Below, piece after piece: positions 28,214 to 37,471 of a DNA stretch of 57,780 bases. The stretch is taken from the IMG/VR virus record IMGVR_UViG_3300017917_001574, positions 1-57,780 of that record; one strand, given 5' to 3'. The stretch comes from a virus. Both the position numbers and the translations under genes were made by a program. Within the stretch, counting starts at the first letter, position 1. Each line of letters opens with the position of its first letter. Below the pieces are notes generated by a model that had not been told where the DNA came from, ran no database searches, and saw only the letters and a program-made list of their open reading frames with translations.

Positions 28214-28252
28214 AAAAAAACATTCTCAAGGACAAAATGTCTTTGAGAATGT
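28214..28252 (-). terminator. Intrinsic terminator between gp32 and uvsX
   Basis: A 15-bp stem with a single G-U wobble (28220-28234 pairing with 28238-28252, 3-base loop) is followed on the minus strand by seven T residues. It lies 13 bases after the gp32 stop. It would terminate most gp32 transcripts and let some readthrough feed uvsX and the replication genes. Confidence 0.88.
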
Positions 28253-28265
28253 CTTCGATGAGTTA

Positions 28266-29123
28266 TTAAAACGGTAAATCTCCGTCAACCGCGTCATTTA
28301 CTTGAGGGTCGATGATAGTTGTTTCTGATTTTTTAGAACCTCCCATAGTTGTTGTAGATTCTACATCATTACTATAAACATATCCACCTTTTTCACTATC
28401 CCATTTTGGAGTTTCTCCACGAGCGATAGCTTCAAGATATTCAACAGGTTTTTTAGAATAAACATCCAACCAAGTTAATTCGTCATTAATCCAAGCGTTA
28501 GCTTGTTCTTTTTCTTCGTGAACCTGAGTTGGGTCGTCATACATAATCGTCGACACACTTGTATATTCTTTACCTGCCGGTGTTTTAGACTTTGTAAGTT
28601 CTATGATAAGGTCACGACCTTTTTCAGGGTCTGTGATGTCCCCTTTGTTTCTCCAAATAGGAATAATCTTATCTAAGATACCATCATTTTTGTAGTTATG
28701 TTTAAATCTCCAAAATTTAGGTCCATCCGCTTCGTTATCTCTATCAATAACTTTAACGATATAGAACTTACGAGATTTATATTGTTTTGCCAATTCTTTG
28801 TCAGACTCTTTACCTGTAGACATCAACTCCTCATAAACTTCATTTAATGGAGAACGCTCATTGTCATTCTTTCCCGGGTCATAGAATTTTTGCCATTGTC
28901 CACCTACTTGGATTTCGTGATACCAAGCTTCTTTAAATGGTGAACTTCCATCATGTGTGGGTAGGATACGAACTCTTCGTTGTCCTGATTTTTCTTTTTC
29001 CCCAAGAATAAGAGCGAAATACTTTTTCATTCTCTCATCTTGAGACATTTTACCTTGGGCCCCGCCCCCTCCTTGTTGTGCTTTTTCGTACTGTGCCAAT
29101 ACGGCGTCTAATGAACTCATCAT
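28266..29123 (-). CDS. gp32: gp32-like single-stranded DNA-binding protein
   Basis: This is a 285-residue protein with the T4 gp32 layout: a short basic N-terminal arm (LDAVLAQYEKAQQ), an OB-type core with the RRVRILPTHD...FKEAWYHEI, KFYIVKVIDRDN and GPKFWRFKHNY strands (about 45-165), and an acidic C-terminal tail. There is no cysteine anywhere in the protein, so the gp32 zinc ribbon is absent; the equivalent region is the loop with KFYDPGKNDNERSP. The last residues are DGDLPF, very like the DDDIPF tip of bacterial SSB, which recruits partner proteins. It starts at tandem ATGs with a promoter-like octamer 19 bases upstream and ends at its own terminator, consistent with high, separate expression. 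Confidence 0.85.
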   Translation of the reverse strand: MMSSLDAVLAQYEKAQQGGGGAQGKMSQDERMKKYFALILGEKEKSGQRRVRILPTHDGSSPFKEAWYHEIQVGGQWQKFYDPGKNDNERSPLNEVYEELMSTGKESDKELAKQYKSRKFYIVKVIDRDNEADGPKFWRFKHNYKNDGILDKIIPIWRNKGDITDPEKGRDLIIELTKSKTPAGKEYTSVSTIMYDDPTQVHEEKEQANAWINDELTWLDVYSKKPVEYLEAIARGETPKWDSEKGGYVYSNDVESTTTMGGSKKSETTIIDPQVNDAVDGDLPF

Positions 29124-29142
29124 GTGTTTTACGTTTTAAATT

Positions 29143-29150
29143 TATAAATA
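29143..29150 (-). promoter_or_regulatory. Candidate promoter octamer TATTTATA upstream of gp32
   Basis: On the minus strand TATTTATA ends 19 bases before the gp32 ATG pair. It sits between the terminator of the preceding gene and gp32, where a promoter is required. Confidence 0.5.
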
Positions 29151-29191
29151 ATTAATTAATGATAACTGATGTTACCTATATTGTCAAATAA

Positions 29192-29218
29192 AAAAAACCA
29201 CCTTTTGGGTGGTTTTTT
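29192..29218 (-). terminator. Intrinsic terminator after the 227-residue gene
   Basis: An 11-bp stem AAAAAACCACC / GGTGGTTTTTT with a 5-base loop is followed by further T residues on the minus strand. It isolates the upstream PGAEATP-repeat gene from gp32. Confidence 0.9.
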
Positions 29219-29238
29219 CATTTATGTTTTTTTTTAAT

Positions 29239-29922
29239 TTATTTGTATTTATATTCATCTTTAAACCCATTTCCTTGAAATGAAGTTTTGATGTCATTTA
29301 CATTAATGTCTGTAACATCGTCAGCCGTTAAAACATAATCATTTTTTCCGGTTTTTTCCATTTCTTCTTGTTTGTCATCAAAAAATTGTGATAATTTTTG
29401 ATTGAAAGGGTATGAATCATAACTTCTTAATTCCAATTTTTCTTGAGGAGTTTTCTCTCTATACTTCTCGATTTTGTTTTCAAGTGAATTAAGTTTACTC
29501 ATAATAGTATCCATCTCACCTAGTTTTTGTTCCAAGGTATTCAATTGATTAAATAGGTTTTCAAAATAATCGTCTTGTTTGGTTTGGATATTTTTTTGAG
29601 CATCAACCAATTCGGTAATATCAAGTTCTTCGGAATCAGAAGACCCTTCACCTTTATCTTCCTCAGAATTTCCTTCATCATCCACTTTTTCAACATCTGG
29701 GTCAGATTCAACATCGATTGGTTCGGGTGTTGCTTCCGCTCCGGGTGCCGGTGGTGTTGCTTCCGCTCCTGGCGCTGGTGGTGTTGCTTCCGCTCCGGGT
29801 GCCGGTGCGGCATCTCCAGGTAGTGGTGCAGTTAAAGCATCAATAGCATCCTGTTCTGAAATATAGTTATTAATACTTCTATATCTTTGGATTTCTTCTA
29901 ATATTTTTTTATCTAAACTCAT
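29239..29922 (-). CDS. Acidic repeat and coiled-coil protein, unknown function
   Basis: This 227-residue protein has a short helical N-terminus, a Pro/Ala/Gly/Glu linker with three 9-residue PPAPGAEAT repeats (about 38-66), a strongly acidic stretch (VESDPDVEKVDDEGNSEEDK) and a predicted coiled coil (about 105-155, with LEQKLGEMDTIMSKLNSLEN). A charged C-terminal region follows. The composition resembles scaffold or linker proteins, but no family is recognised. It lies 4 bases downstream of a 74-codon gene and has its own terminator, so the two form a small transcription unit between the tail hub gene and gp32. Confidence 0.65.
   Translation of the reverse strand: MSLDKKILEEIQRYRSINNYISEQDAIDALTAPLPGDAAPAPGAEATPPAPGAEATPPAPGAEATPEPIDVESDPDVEKVDDEGNSEEDKGEGSSDSEELDITELVDAQKNIQTKQDDYFENLFNQLNTLEQKLGEMDTIMSKLNSLENKIEKYREKTPQEKLELRSYDSYPFNQKLSQFFDDKQEEMEKTGKNDYVLTADDVTDINVNDIKTSFQGNGFKDEYKYK
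29726..29806 (-). repeat. Three tandem 27-bp repeats
   Basis: Three head-to-tail copies (29726-29752, 29753-29779, 29780-29806) encode PPAPGAEAT-type units. Copies one and three are nearly identical and copy two differs by a few bases. The block is conspicuously GC-rich compared with its surroundings. Confidence 0.9.
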
Positions 29923-29926
29923 TTAA

Positions 29927-30151
29927 TTAACCGTTTAATAATTGTTTTATACCTCTTGAAGTTTCAACTCTAACTCTTCTATTGGCAGTTGTTTGGTGCC
30001 CCGCTCTTTCGATAAGTCCGTCTTTTTCTCTAACTACATAACAATCACCTGTGTCTAAATCACAAACTTGTTTGGTTCCATCACCATTATCTTCTTCAGA
30101 ATATCTAACTGATTTTCCAAGATAGTTGTCTAATGTTGTTTTTAAATTCAT
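29927..30151 (-). CDS. Small conserved-looking protein, unknown function
   Basis: This is a 74-residue protein, soluble and charged. It contains a Cys pair in VCDLDTGDCYVVREKDGLIE, a beta-hairpin-like stretch, and a basic C-terminal half with TTANRRVRVETSRGIKQLLN. A promoter-like octamer lies 15 bases upstream. It is followed after 4 bases by the acidic repeat protein, so it probably heads that two-gene unit. No family is recognised. Confidence 0.6.
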   Translation of the reverse strand: MNLKTTLDNYLGKSVRYSEEDNGDGTKQVCDLDTGDCYVVREKDGLIERAGHQTTANRRVRVETSRGIKQLLNG

Positions 30152-30166
30152 AAAATTATTTTTATA

Positions 30167-30174
30167 TATAAATA
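30167..30174 (-). promoter_or_regulatory. Candidate promoter octamer TATTTATA upstream of the 74-codon gene
   Basis: The octamer lies on the minus strand, 15 bases before the ATG, a spacing shared with several other genes here. Confidence 0.5.
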
Positions 30175-30193
30175 TACAACAAAACTAAATAAG

Positions 30194-33100
30194 TTAACTT
30201 GTTATAACCGTAAATGAAAATGTTTGTGAAACATCTCTAATAATATCATCAGGATTATTGGTGGTATTATAAACCACATTTCTATCTAGAGGTTCCGCAA
30301 CTAAAGTAATTTTACTTTGAATTTTAGTATCTTTATTGATATCAATTACATAAGTAACTCGTTCACTAACCGCACCTTGTATATCAACATCGGTAATTGA
30401 GAAACTTTGTCGATTCCCGCTCACATTATTTTCAAACTCTTTTTCAAAGGTCCCTTCACCAATTTTCTCATCTACAATTGTATTGTTAGGTCCAACAACA
30501 GGTTTAGTTGCAGTCCATGTCCATTTAACATATTCAGGTAAAATATTCCATTGACCCGAACCAGGATTGATAGTGACTACCATATTGGTGTCCCCTCCTG
30601 TTGTTTGATTAGGTGTTGTATTTGCAATTAATACCACCGGTTGAGGTTGAGTATTAACATTAGGTGGTAATCCCGGTGGTGTTATTGGTGTCGATGGTGT
30701 TAATTGTTGAGGGTTATACGTGAATGTGTCAAGACTTATCCCATCACCATTTAATCCTTTGACTATTATTGAGTCTTGTTGAATAACCGGAGTATTACTA
30801 TAAGGAACAATAACACTAATATTAAATCTACTATTAATCGTTATATTTTTTGTGGTCGTTACATTGTTGATTGTGACCGCAGTAACTTGGTCTAAATTAT
30901 CACCAATAATCGTTAAAATAGTCCCACTAATACCTATTAATGGTGAAAATGTATTTATCGTCGGAGGTGCACAAGTAACACTCACGCTAGTTGTATTTAA
31001 ATTATTAGGTTGGTTAGTTACACCATTATTTGTGTTCTCAATACTTTTAATTTTAGCGTTATTAACTTTTTTTAGTTCTTTACTTATTTCAATAGGTAAT
31101 CCCACAAGTCCTGCCGAGTTAAATGCGTCATCAAATGTTTTTTGTAATTGTGTATACTGACTTAAATTTTTGTCAAAATAGTCTTGTGATACCTTAGATA
31201 CTGGCCATTCACATACATAGTATTTAGTAATTCCAAGTCCTGTGGTTTCATCAAATATCCGATTAACATTTCTACTAAGTCTTGCAACCATGAACGATAA
31301 GAACTCTTTAACTGTATCGAAAATTGCGATTGGTTGTGATGTTGTATCAGGAGTCAAATTTGAAATATTCAAACATGAATATTTATTTTGCGAGAAGAAC
31401 TTAACACTATCCCCATAATCATCTGTTGTTAATGTTATATTTGCAAAATTATTATTATATCCGTTAAATACACCCGAACCCGGTATAAATGTATTAGGAT
31501 AACATATCATATAAATTAAAACTTGTATATAAGGGTCAGTTGTTTCTTTTTTAATTTCATCGACAAATTGTTGAGGGGTGAGTTTAGTTAATACCGAAGA
31601 TTGAGCATCTCCCCATGTTTGGAAATTGGATGATAAATTATTTCTACATGAATTACTAGCGGCACTACTATTTTTACTAACTTGGGAAACATATTTTGAG
31701 GTGTCGATATTTGTAATTGCTTTACCTGTTACACTATCTTTAGAGTTTCTAATTAAACTTTCAACGTTTGTTAATAAATTCTGATTAATACTTTGTAAGT
31801 ATTTGTCAATTGGCGGTAAATTATAAGTGCTTTGTCTAGTTCCTGTGAATGTTGTTTCAAAATTTCCTGGGGTAATTGCATGATTAACTTCAGTGATAAA
31901 ATATGCCCCATGAAACATTGGAATATGATTTAAATTAAAATACATCGTAGGTTGTAATAAAGCATTTCCAAGACACTGAACAGTGCACTGATAACTTCTA
32001 CCTTTATAGTATTCATATAATCCATTATTTTGGGTTGTAACATTCCTACCTGAATATTGGTCAACCATATTAATAAGAGCCGTAGTCGATTCAGAAGTTG
32101 CTTTGCCTGGGTCCATGGTTACATTAATCGAGTAAAAAACATTTTGATTTCTAATACCAGCATCGACATTAAATCCAACACATTTGTTTGAAATTCCCCA
32201 ATCTTTTTTATTTGTAATATCTTCAAGTAATGGGTTATCAGTATATCTCCTCATCTCAAATGAATCACTTCTAAATCTTGAATTTTTTGGTAGTTCAAGA
32301 TGTTCCGAAGGTTTTCCAATAAAGAAACAAACCATTTTTGGACTTGAGTTTGTATAATCAGCTTCCAAATATGTTCCCCACATTCTATTTCCAAATTCTA
32401 AACTTCCCTCAGCGTTTGGTGTTGTTATTCCTGAGACATCCTGCACATTATAAAAATTGACATAAGATGGTAATGGCATTACATAAAATTTATTATTAAT
32501 TAAAATTTCACTTAAAAACGAATAAACACTCATTCTCATATTCAACGCACTAGTACTAAGAACATTTCTTAAACTAAAAATATCTAAAATTATAGTATCA
32601 CCAATATTTCTAGACGCTCGGTCTAAAAATAAAAAATCTTCAAATAATGTTTTAGTTGAGAAGTCCGAACCTGCAATCCATTTATCATTTAATGCCTTGA
32701 ATACCTCCCAAGTTTCAATTTTACTTTGTTCCCCGTCAATAACACTCTTAATGGTTCTCTCAGGTAATTCTTGTTGATTAGGTAGTTCGGCCCTTATTTG
32801 TGTTAAAATTAAATTTAAGATATTACTTTGGAAGTTAGAAGTTTTTGTTAAATATTCTTGAAGTTTACTCTTAAATTGTGAAGGAGTTATCGTAGGTTGT
32901 AGTAGTTTTTGAGTTGCCGACATTTTTATAATTGGTGCCAACAATTTGACGTTATTTGCAGTAAATTCAATATTATTGTCAATGAAAAAATCAGTTATAT
33001 ATGAACCTCCATCAGAATATTTTAAATTAGTTATTGTAGAGAATCCAACTTCAGTTTCTAATGCCAACCACGCATCAGGGTAATTTGTTTTTGATGTAGA

Positions 33101-36100
33101 TAATGTAACATTATTTAATGCTGACGGTAAACTATTCCTAACATAAGGGTTAAATATTATTGGGTCAACAATTGAATTATTACCCCCTCCTTGAGCTAGG
33201 TAAGAGTCCATAACCCTCCGGTTATATTGTGCAGGATTCCCATACTTCAATATTACATCGTATTCTAAGAATGATTTAATTGTTGTAGAAAATAATGATA
33301 ATTGAGCATCCCCAATCGTATTAAAATATTGTTCACTAGTTACTGAAGAATTTTTTGAATTAATCTCCATTAAATTCCTAAACAAGTATTGGAAATTTTT
33401 ATACAATACATTAGGGTCTGAAGGAGATTGTCCTATAGGTATTATTACTTCAGGTCCTAAATCAATATTTGCAATTGGTTTAGACCAATTCAAAAATTCT
33501 TGTTCAAATTTATCTAAAATACTTTTATCAAAGACCGAGAAAATTTCTTCAATTTTAGAATATTCGTCGGTAGTTAATAATTTAAATGGTGATTGTTGTG
33601 CCGTACCTATTTCAATTTTATTCAAATAAGAATCAGGTTGTGGTTTAACTATTTGTTCATTATTAAAGTAACCATAATTTGGTGATGCCCATAGTGTTCT
33701 GACAGAACCATTATATATTGAACTGTTATCAATAAAATTACATATTGATTGATTATTGTTAACACATTCAATCTTAGTTTGATTAAATTGGGTTCCAAAT
33801 GAAGGTATAATATAATATTTAAGACTACTTGTATTATTACTTGGGTTACATTCGGCACCTGTGGATGTGTCATCCCCTAGTCCATTGGGAACAATAACCG
33901 ACCATGTTTCGATATTTTGGAATGGGTATGCGTTTCCACTTGAAGTTTGTATATTTGAATCGGTGAAATTAAATACTTGAACTCCATAATCAATACTTTT
34001 TTGTATTTCACTATCTGTGTAATTTTGATACAAATCATACCCATTATAAAATACGTTAAAATCGTTAATTACTTTTGGATAAAATCCTACTTGTATTTCG
34101 ACACTATCATTAAAAGTATTTTGTAACTTAATTTGTTTAACTCCTTCATAATTAAATGTATATGTTTTAGTATCAGAACTAACTATCGGGTCAAAATTCC
34201 CTTTATAGTCAAAATTCTTCCAAGCAGAATCTAAAATATCTACATTATCCGTTTTGTATGTTTTATATCGATACCATATAGACCCAAGTTTTAGAACCCA
34301 AGCATATGGCATTTTATGTATCGCACCAAATTTTTTGAAACAAGACGCAATGTAATCCAAATCACTAGAAGCGTCTAATGTTTTATATTTCTCCTTTAGT
34401 GATGCCAAAGGTAGTGAATTGATAAAAAGATATGCTGCTTGAGTATATGGATATGGGTCCTTTCTTCTCCAATTATAAACCCCATTTTGAATTGCATTTA
34501 CAAAATAAGGTGTGTTTAACAACGATGTTGTTGTTTCAATAGAGTTATTTCTATTTGGTGAGAAATAATTTACATATCCTTCAGTTGGTATAAACAACGT
34601 AGGGTTTTTTCTTAAATCATAAAACGCAGATAAACCAATTGTTGATACGTCACTTGTTGGATTAGAAACTCTTATATATGAAAAATTAGTTACAGGTCTA
34701 TTAGTGCTATAATCGTAAACACTATTAAAATTAGAAATGACATCCCTGTCTTCAAATACTGTTAATACTCTATTAGTAGAATATACCGAATTTTTAGTAT
34801 TAGTTGTATTATTTGCCATATTATCAGAGACCCATTTTGGGTCAGTGAACGGATAAGTATCAATTATTATTGGCTCATTAGTTATGTTTTTAACTATTTG
34901 TAATAACCCATCAGAAGTTGTTTGTATTTGAGGTTCTTTCCCTAAATCATTTAAACTTAAAATATTGAATGAATTATCGGTTAACGCTTTAATATATGGT
35001 GTGACAAAAAAATCTCTAATAAAATCTTGGTAAGAACGTCCAGTACCTTGATTTGATATGTTTTCTAAAAACGTAGGATAGTTCTCAGAGGTTATATTGT
35101 AATTTTTAAGCTTTAATGTTAAGAAAGGTGAACTAACCCCCAAACTTGTTTTAATGTTGTTTGTTTCGGCATTAACAATCAATTTTGATAATTGGTCAAT
35201 TTGATTGTTATTACCTCTAATAAAATTAGAGTAATTTGAAGTTAAAAATTGTCTTTCCCATATTTCATAGAAAAACTTAATCTCTTGTTTATTAACATAA
35301 GCAATCCCTTGAGAGGGATATTCAATCGCATTAACATTAATTATATTTGTTGTGTTTTGGCTATCGATTGGGGGTTGAGTGATTGGTAAAGCAAATTTTT
35401 GTTCAAGACCTTTAAAATATTCTTCAACAAATTCAACTTCAGGCCATACATCATATAACCATCCTTTTGTTTGGTCAACATACCCTGGGTCTCCAGGATA
35501 TTTTAATTGAAAACGACCATTCTTAAAATCCGGAGACTCCACAAAAAATTGTGGCCATGGATACACAGGTTCTTCCCCGTTGACTAATCCTTGATTTTGA
35601 TTTTTAGCTTCTTGGGAAATGTTATAATGTTGTCTATTATCTACTCCAGGAGCCGAAGACGGATTATTTAAAATAGAGTTAACTCTCGCCGGATGATTCC
35701 TTACTTTCCAAGCATTAGTATGAACTTCATCCATTAATCTAATGAAACCCTCGGTAGATGCCATAATAACCGCACTAATATTTCTTACGGTTGGTTTAAA
35801 CCCTAAACCTATTGACGAACTTTCAATTTTTTTAGATAAGTCCGCAGTAATTTCAGTTTCATATTCCAATAATTTCTTATTAGATTCAGTATCCATCTTA
35901 TTTAATAATCGTTGAAATTCACTAAAGACATAAACTGGGGGAAATACAGTGTTGTTACTATTTGTCTCTTTTATTGGACTTAATTGTCTAACAATTAAGT
36001 TTTTTTCAACTAATTGGATATCAGCGTCAGTTGGTAATAAAATTCCTGTCTGTGATATTGTTGTTTTATATAAATCAATTTCACTTAATGAAATTTGTTT

Positions 36101-37471
36101 TAAAAAAGTATAATATGTTATACTATTTTTAATTGGCGTTTTACTTTTCTTACCTAATGTTGGATTAGTTTCTAATAATTTATTGAAATCAGTTACATAC
36201 CCTGAAAGGAATGTATTTGCTTCTTGTCTTATTGTTTGATTTTCAAGAAACTCTTGTTTAAACATATAAACTTCTTCACCAGTACCTTTTAATATGATAG
36301 GTTTAGGGTTCATATATTTATTAAACCACGATTGACTTCCTGAATAAATTTCAATAAAATAATTTGATAAAGTTTCTTGATAATTTCTAATATTGGTTAA
36401 AGGTTCAATAACTACCGGTGGGTATGATTGTTGAATCGTCTTTTCAAAATTTTGTAGTTTATTCATCAGTTGGGTTATAGTCAATTCAGGGAAATCAAGA
36501 CTAATTAAACCTTTTGATTTATACTCGCTGTAAACTTCAACAATTTTTTGGTATCCCTTTTCCGCAACAAGTTCTGTAACAACATTATTTTTTGATATTG
36601 ACGATTCTTTAGATATCACATTACTTTTAGATTGTGACTCAATATTCTTGTTTGAACCTCCTTCAGGTGACGTTGTTGATTTTGAAATATCAAAAATTTT
36701 ACTATACATGTGAGGGGTTGCTAATAAACTCCCTATTGATATTTCATTTAATATATTAAATTTAAACCCCGAAAAGTCTAATTCAATTGAATAATTACCA
36801 CTAAACGTATTGTATCTCGCATTAAATTTTAAAAGGTTCAATTGATATCTAACCGCTTGTCCATAATACCCTTTAAGTGTAAGATAAAAAGGACAATATG
36901 GCATATTAAAAAATGCGGCATAGGGTGAATCATCTCCAAGTTGAAATAATGCTCTTCCTTGGACATCTTCAAGTGTCATACTAACCGTAGGAACAAATGA
37001 AGTGTTTGTTTTGATGTTAATACTTGTTATGCCGAGTAATCCATTATCTGTCGATTTTTTACCCGGGTTGGAAAGTGATGATTTGATATATGGATTTTGT
37101 CCATTTGGTGGTGTAATTATTTCTTCCTGTATTTGATTATCACCTAAACCATTTCTAGAATTTTTACCTGTCAATTCATCATAATAACCTGTCGTTAAGA
37201 AAGTTTCTTCGGTTGGTTTTAGAAAATTTATAGACGCTATTGAGATAGTTCTATTTGTATCATTTGGTGAAGCACCAATTGATAATTTCGTTCTCGGTAA
37301 TAATTCTGCCTCAAGATTAACATACATGACTAAATTTTCATGGTCTACTAACCTTTCTTTAATATTACCAAAGGTATCTATAGTTTTATTTGGGTCAACA
37401 ACCGCAATGTTTTGATAATCAAACTCTACTAAAATATTACCACTTTTATCTCCTTGTAAATTACCTGCCAT
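30194..37471 (-). CDS. Giant baseplate hub-like protein with IPT/TIG domain
   Basis: This is a 2425-residue protein. An N-terminal beta region includes NMPYCPFYLTLKGYYGQAVR (about 190-210). Residues about 1824-1877 contain YQCTVQCLGNALLQPTMYFN and MFHGAYFITEVNHAITPGNF. This is the late-control-D/gp27-type hub pattern (C-GNP..PG...PMF.G.Y.I..V.H.I..G.F.T). Residues about 1964-2090 (around YPNTFIPGSGVFNGYNNNF) weakly resemble a peptidoglycan-hydrolase-like module. Residues about 2160-2250 are an IPT/TIG Ig-like domain (PTINTFSPLIGISGTILTII). Its start overlaps the gp53-like gene by 11 bases. The role is probably central hub/spike assembly. The size, about six times gp27, implies extra modules. 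The hub call is by motif; the hydrolase call is tentative. Confidence 0.65.
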   Translation of the reverse strand: MAGNLQGDKSGNILVEFDYQNIAVVDPNKTIDTFGNIKERLVDHENLVMYVNLEAELLPRTKLSIGASPNDTNRTISIASINFLKPTEETFLTTGYYDELTGKNSRNGLGDNQIQEEIITPPNGQNPYIKSSLSNPGKKSTDNGLLGITSINIKTNTSFVPTVSMTLEDVQGRALFQLGDDSPYAAFFNMPYCPFYLTLKGYYGQAVRYQLNLLKFNARYNTFSGNYSIELDFSGFKFNILNEISIGSLLATPHMYSKIFDISKSTTSPEGGSNKNIESQSKSNVISKESSISKNNVVTELVAEKGYQKIVEVYSEYKSKGLISLDFPELTITQLMNKLQNFEKTIQQSYPPVVIEPLTNIRNYQETLSNYFIEIYSGSQSWFNKYMNPKPIILKGTGEEVYMFKQEFLENQTIRQEANTFLSGYVTDFNKLLETNPTLGKKSKTPIKNSITYYTFLKQISLSEIDLYKTTISQTGILLPTDADIQLVEKNLIVRQLSPIKETNSNNTVFPPVYVFSEFQRLLNKMDTESNKKLLEYETEITADLSKKIESSSIGLGFKPTVRNISAVIMASTEGFIRLMDEVHTNAWKVRNHPARVNSILNNPSSAPGVDNRQHYNISQEAKNQNQGLVNGEEPVYPWPQFFVESPDFKNGRFQLKYPGDPGYVDQTKGWLYDVWPEVEFVEEYFKGLEQKFALPITQPPIDSQNTTNIINVNAIEYPSQGIAYVNKQEIKFFYEIWERQFLTSNYSNFIRGNNNQIDQLSKLIVNAETNNIKTSLGVSSPFLTLKLKNYNITSENYPTFLENISNQGTGRSYQDFIRDFFVTPYIKALTDNSFNILSLNDLGKEPQIQTTSDGLLQIVKNITNEPIIIDTYPFTDPKWVSDNMANNTTNTKNSVYSTNRVLTVFEDRDVISNFNSVYDYSTNRPVTNFSYIRVSNPTSDVSTIGLSAFYDLRKNPTLFIPTEGYVNYFSPNRNNSIETTTSLLNTPYFVNAIQNGVYNWRRKDPYPYTQAAYLFINSLPLASLKEKYKTLDASSDLDYIASCFKKFGAIHKMPYAWVLKLGSIWYRYKTYKTDNVDILDSAWKNFDYKGNFDPIVSSDTKTYTFNYEGVKQIKLQNTFNDSVEIQVGFYPKVINDFNVFYNGYDLYQNYTDSEIQKSIDYGVQVFNFTDSNIQTSSGNAYPFQNIETWSVIVPNGLGDDTSTGAECNPSNNTSSLKYYIIPSFGTQFNQTKIECVNNNQSICNFIDNSSIYNGSVRTLWASPNYGYFNNEQIVKPQPDSYLNKIEIGTAQQSPFKLLTTDEYSKIEEIFSVFDKSILDKFEQEFLNWSKPIANIDLGPEVIIPIGQSPSDPNVLYKNFQYLFRNLMEINSKNSSVTSEQYFNTIGDAQLSLFSTTIKSFLEYDVILKYGNPAQYNRRVMDSYLAQGGGNNSIVDPIIFNPYVRNSLPSALNNVTLSTSKTNYPDAWLALETEVGFSTITNLKYSDGGSYITDFFIDNNIEFTANNVKLLAPIIKMSATQKLLQPTITPSQFKSKLQEYLTKTSNFQSNILNLILTQIRAELPNQQELPERTIKSVIDGEQSKIETWEVFKALNDKWIAGSDFSTKTLFEDFLFLDRASRNIGDTIILDIFSLRNVLSTSALNMRMSVYSFLSEILINNKFYVMPLPSYVNFYNVQDVSGITTPNAEGSLEFGNRMWGTYLEADYTNSSPKMVCFFIGKPSEHLELPKNSRFRSDSFEMRRYTDNPLLEDITNKKDWGISNKCVGFNVDAGIRNQNVFYSINVTMDPGKATSESTTALINMVDQYSGRNVTTQNNGLYEYYKGRSYQCTVQCLGNALLQPTMYFNLNHIPMFHGAYFITEVNHAITPGNFETTFTGTRQSTYNLPPIDKYLQSINQNLLTNVESLIRNSKDSVTGKAITNIDTSKYVSQVSKNSSAASNSCRNNLSSNFQTWGDAQSSVLTKLTPQQFVDEIKKETTDPYIQVLIYMICYPNTFIPGSGVFNGYNNNFANITLTTDDYGDSVKFFSQNKYSCLNISNLTPDTTSQPIAIFDTVKEFLSFMVARLSRNVNRIFDETTGLGITKYYVCEWPVSKVSQDYFDKNLSQYTQLQKTFDDAFNSAGLVGLPIEISKELKKVNNAKIKSIENTNNGVTNQPNNLNTTSVSVTCAPPTINTFSPLIGISGTILTIIGDNLDQVTAVTINNVTTTKNITINSRFNISVIVPYSNTPVIQQDSIIVKGLNGDGISLDTFTYNPQQLTPSTPITPPGLPPNVNTQPQPVVLIANTTPNQTTGGDTNMVVTINPGSGQWNILPEYVKWTWTATKPVVGPNNTIVDEKIGEGTFEKEFENNVSGNRQSFSITDVDIQGAVSERVTYVIDINKDTKIQSKITLVAEPLDRNVVYNTTNNPDDIIRDVSQTFSFTVITS

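Noticed and set aside
29541-29823. Alternative frames over the acidic repeat gene, one His/Arg-rich on minus and one Cys/Trp-rich on plus
   Set aside because: Both arise from the GC-rich tandem repeats and the acidic codons of the real frame; neither has plausible composition or start.
30852-31160. Plus-strand 102-codon frame with hydrophobic stretches
   Set aside because: It is antisense to the IPT/TIG region of the hub-like gene. The apparent hydrophobicity comes from complementing Asn/Thr-rich codons.
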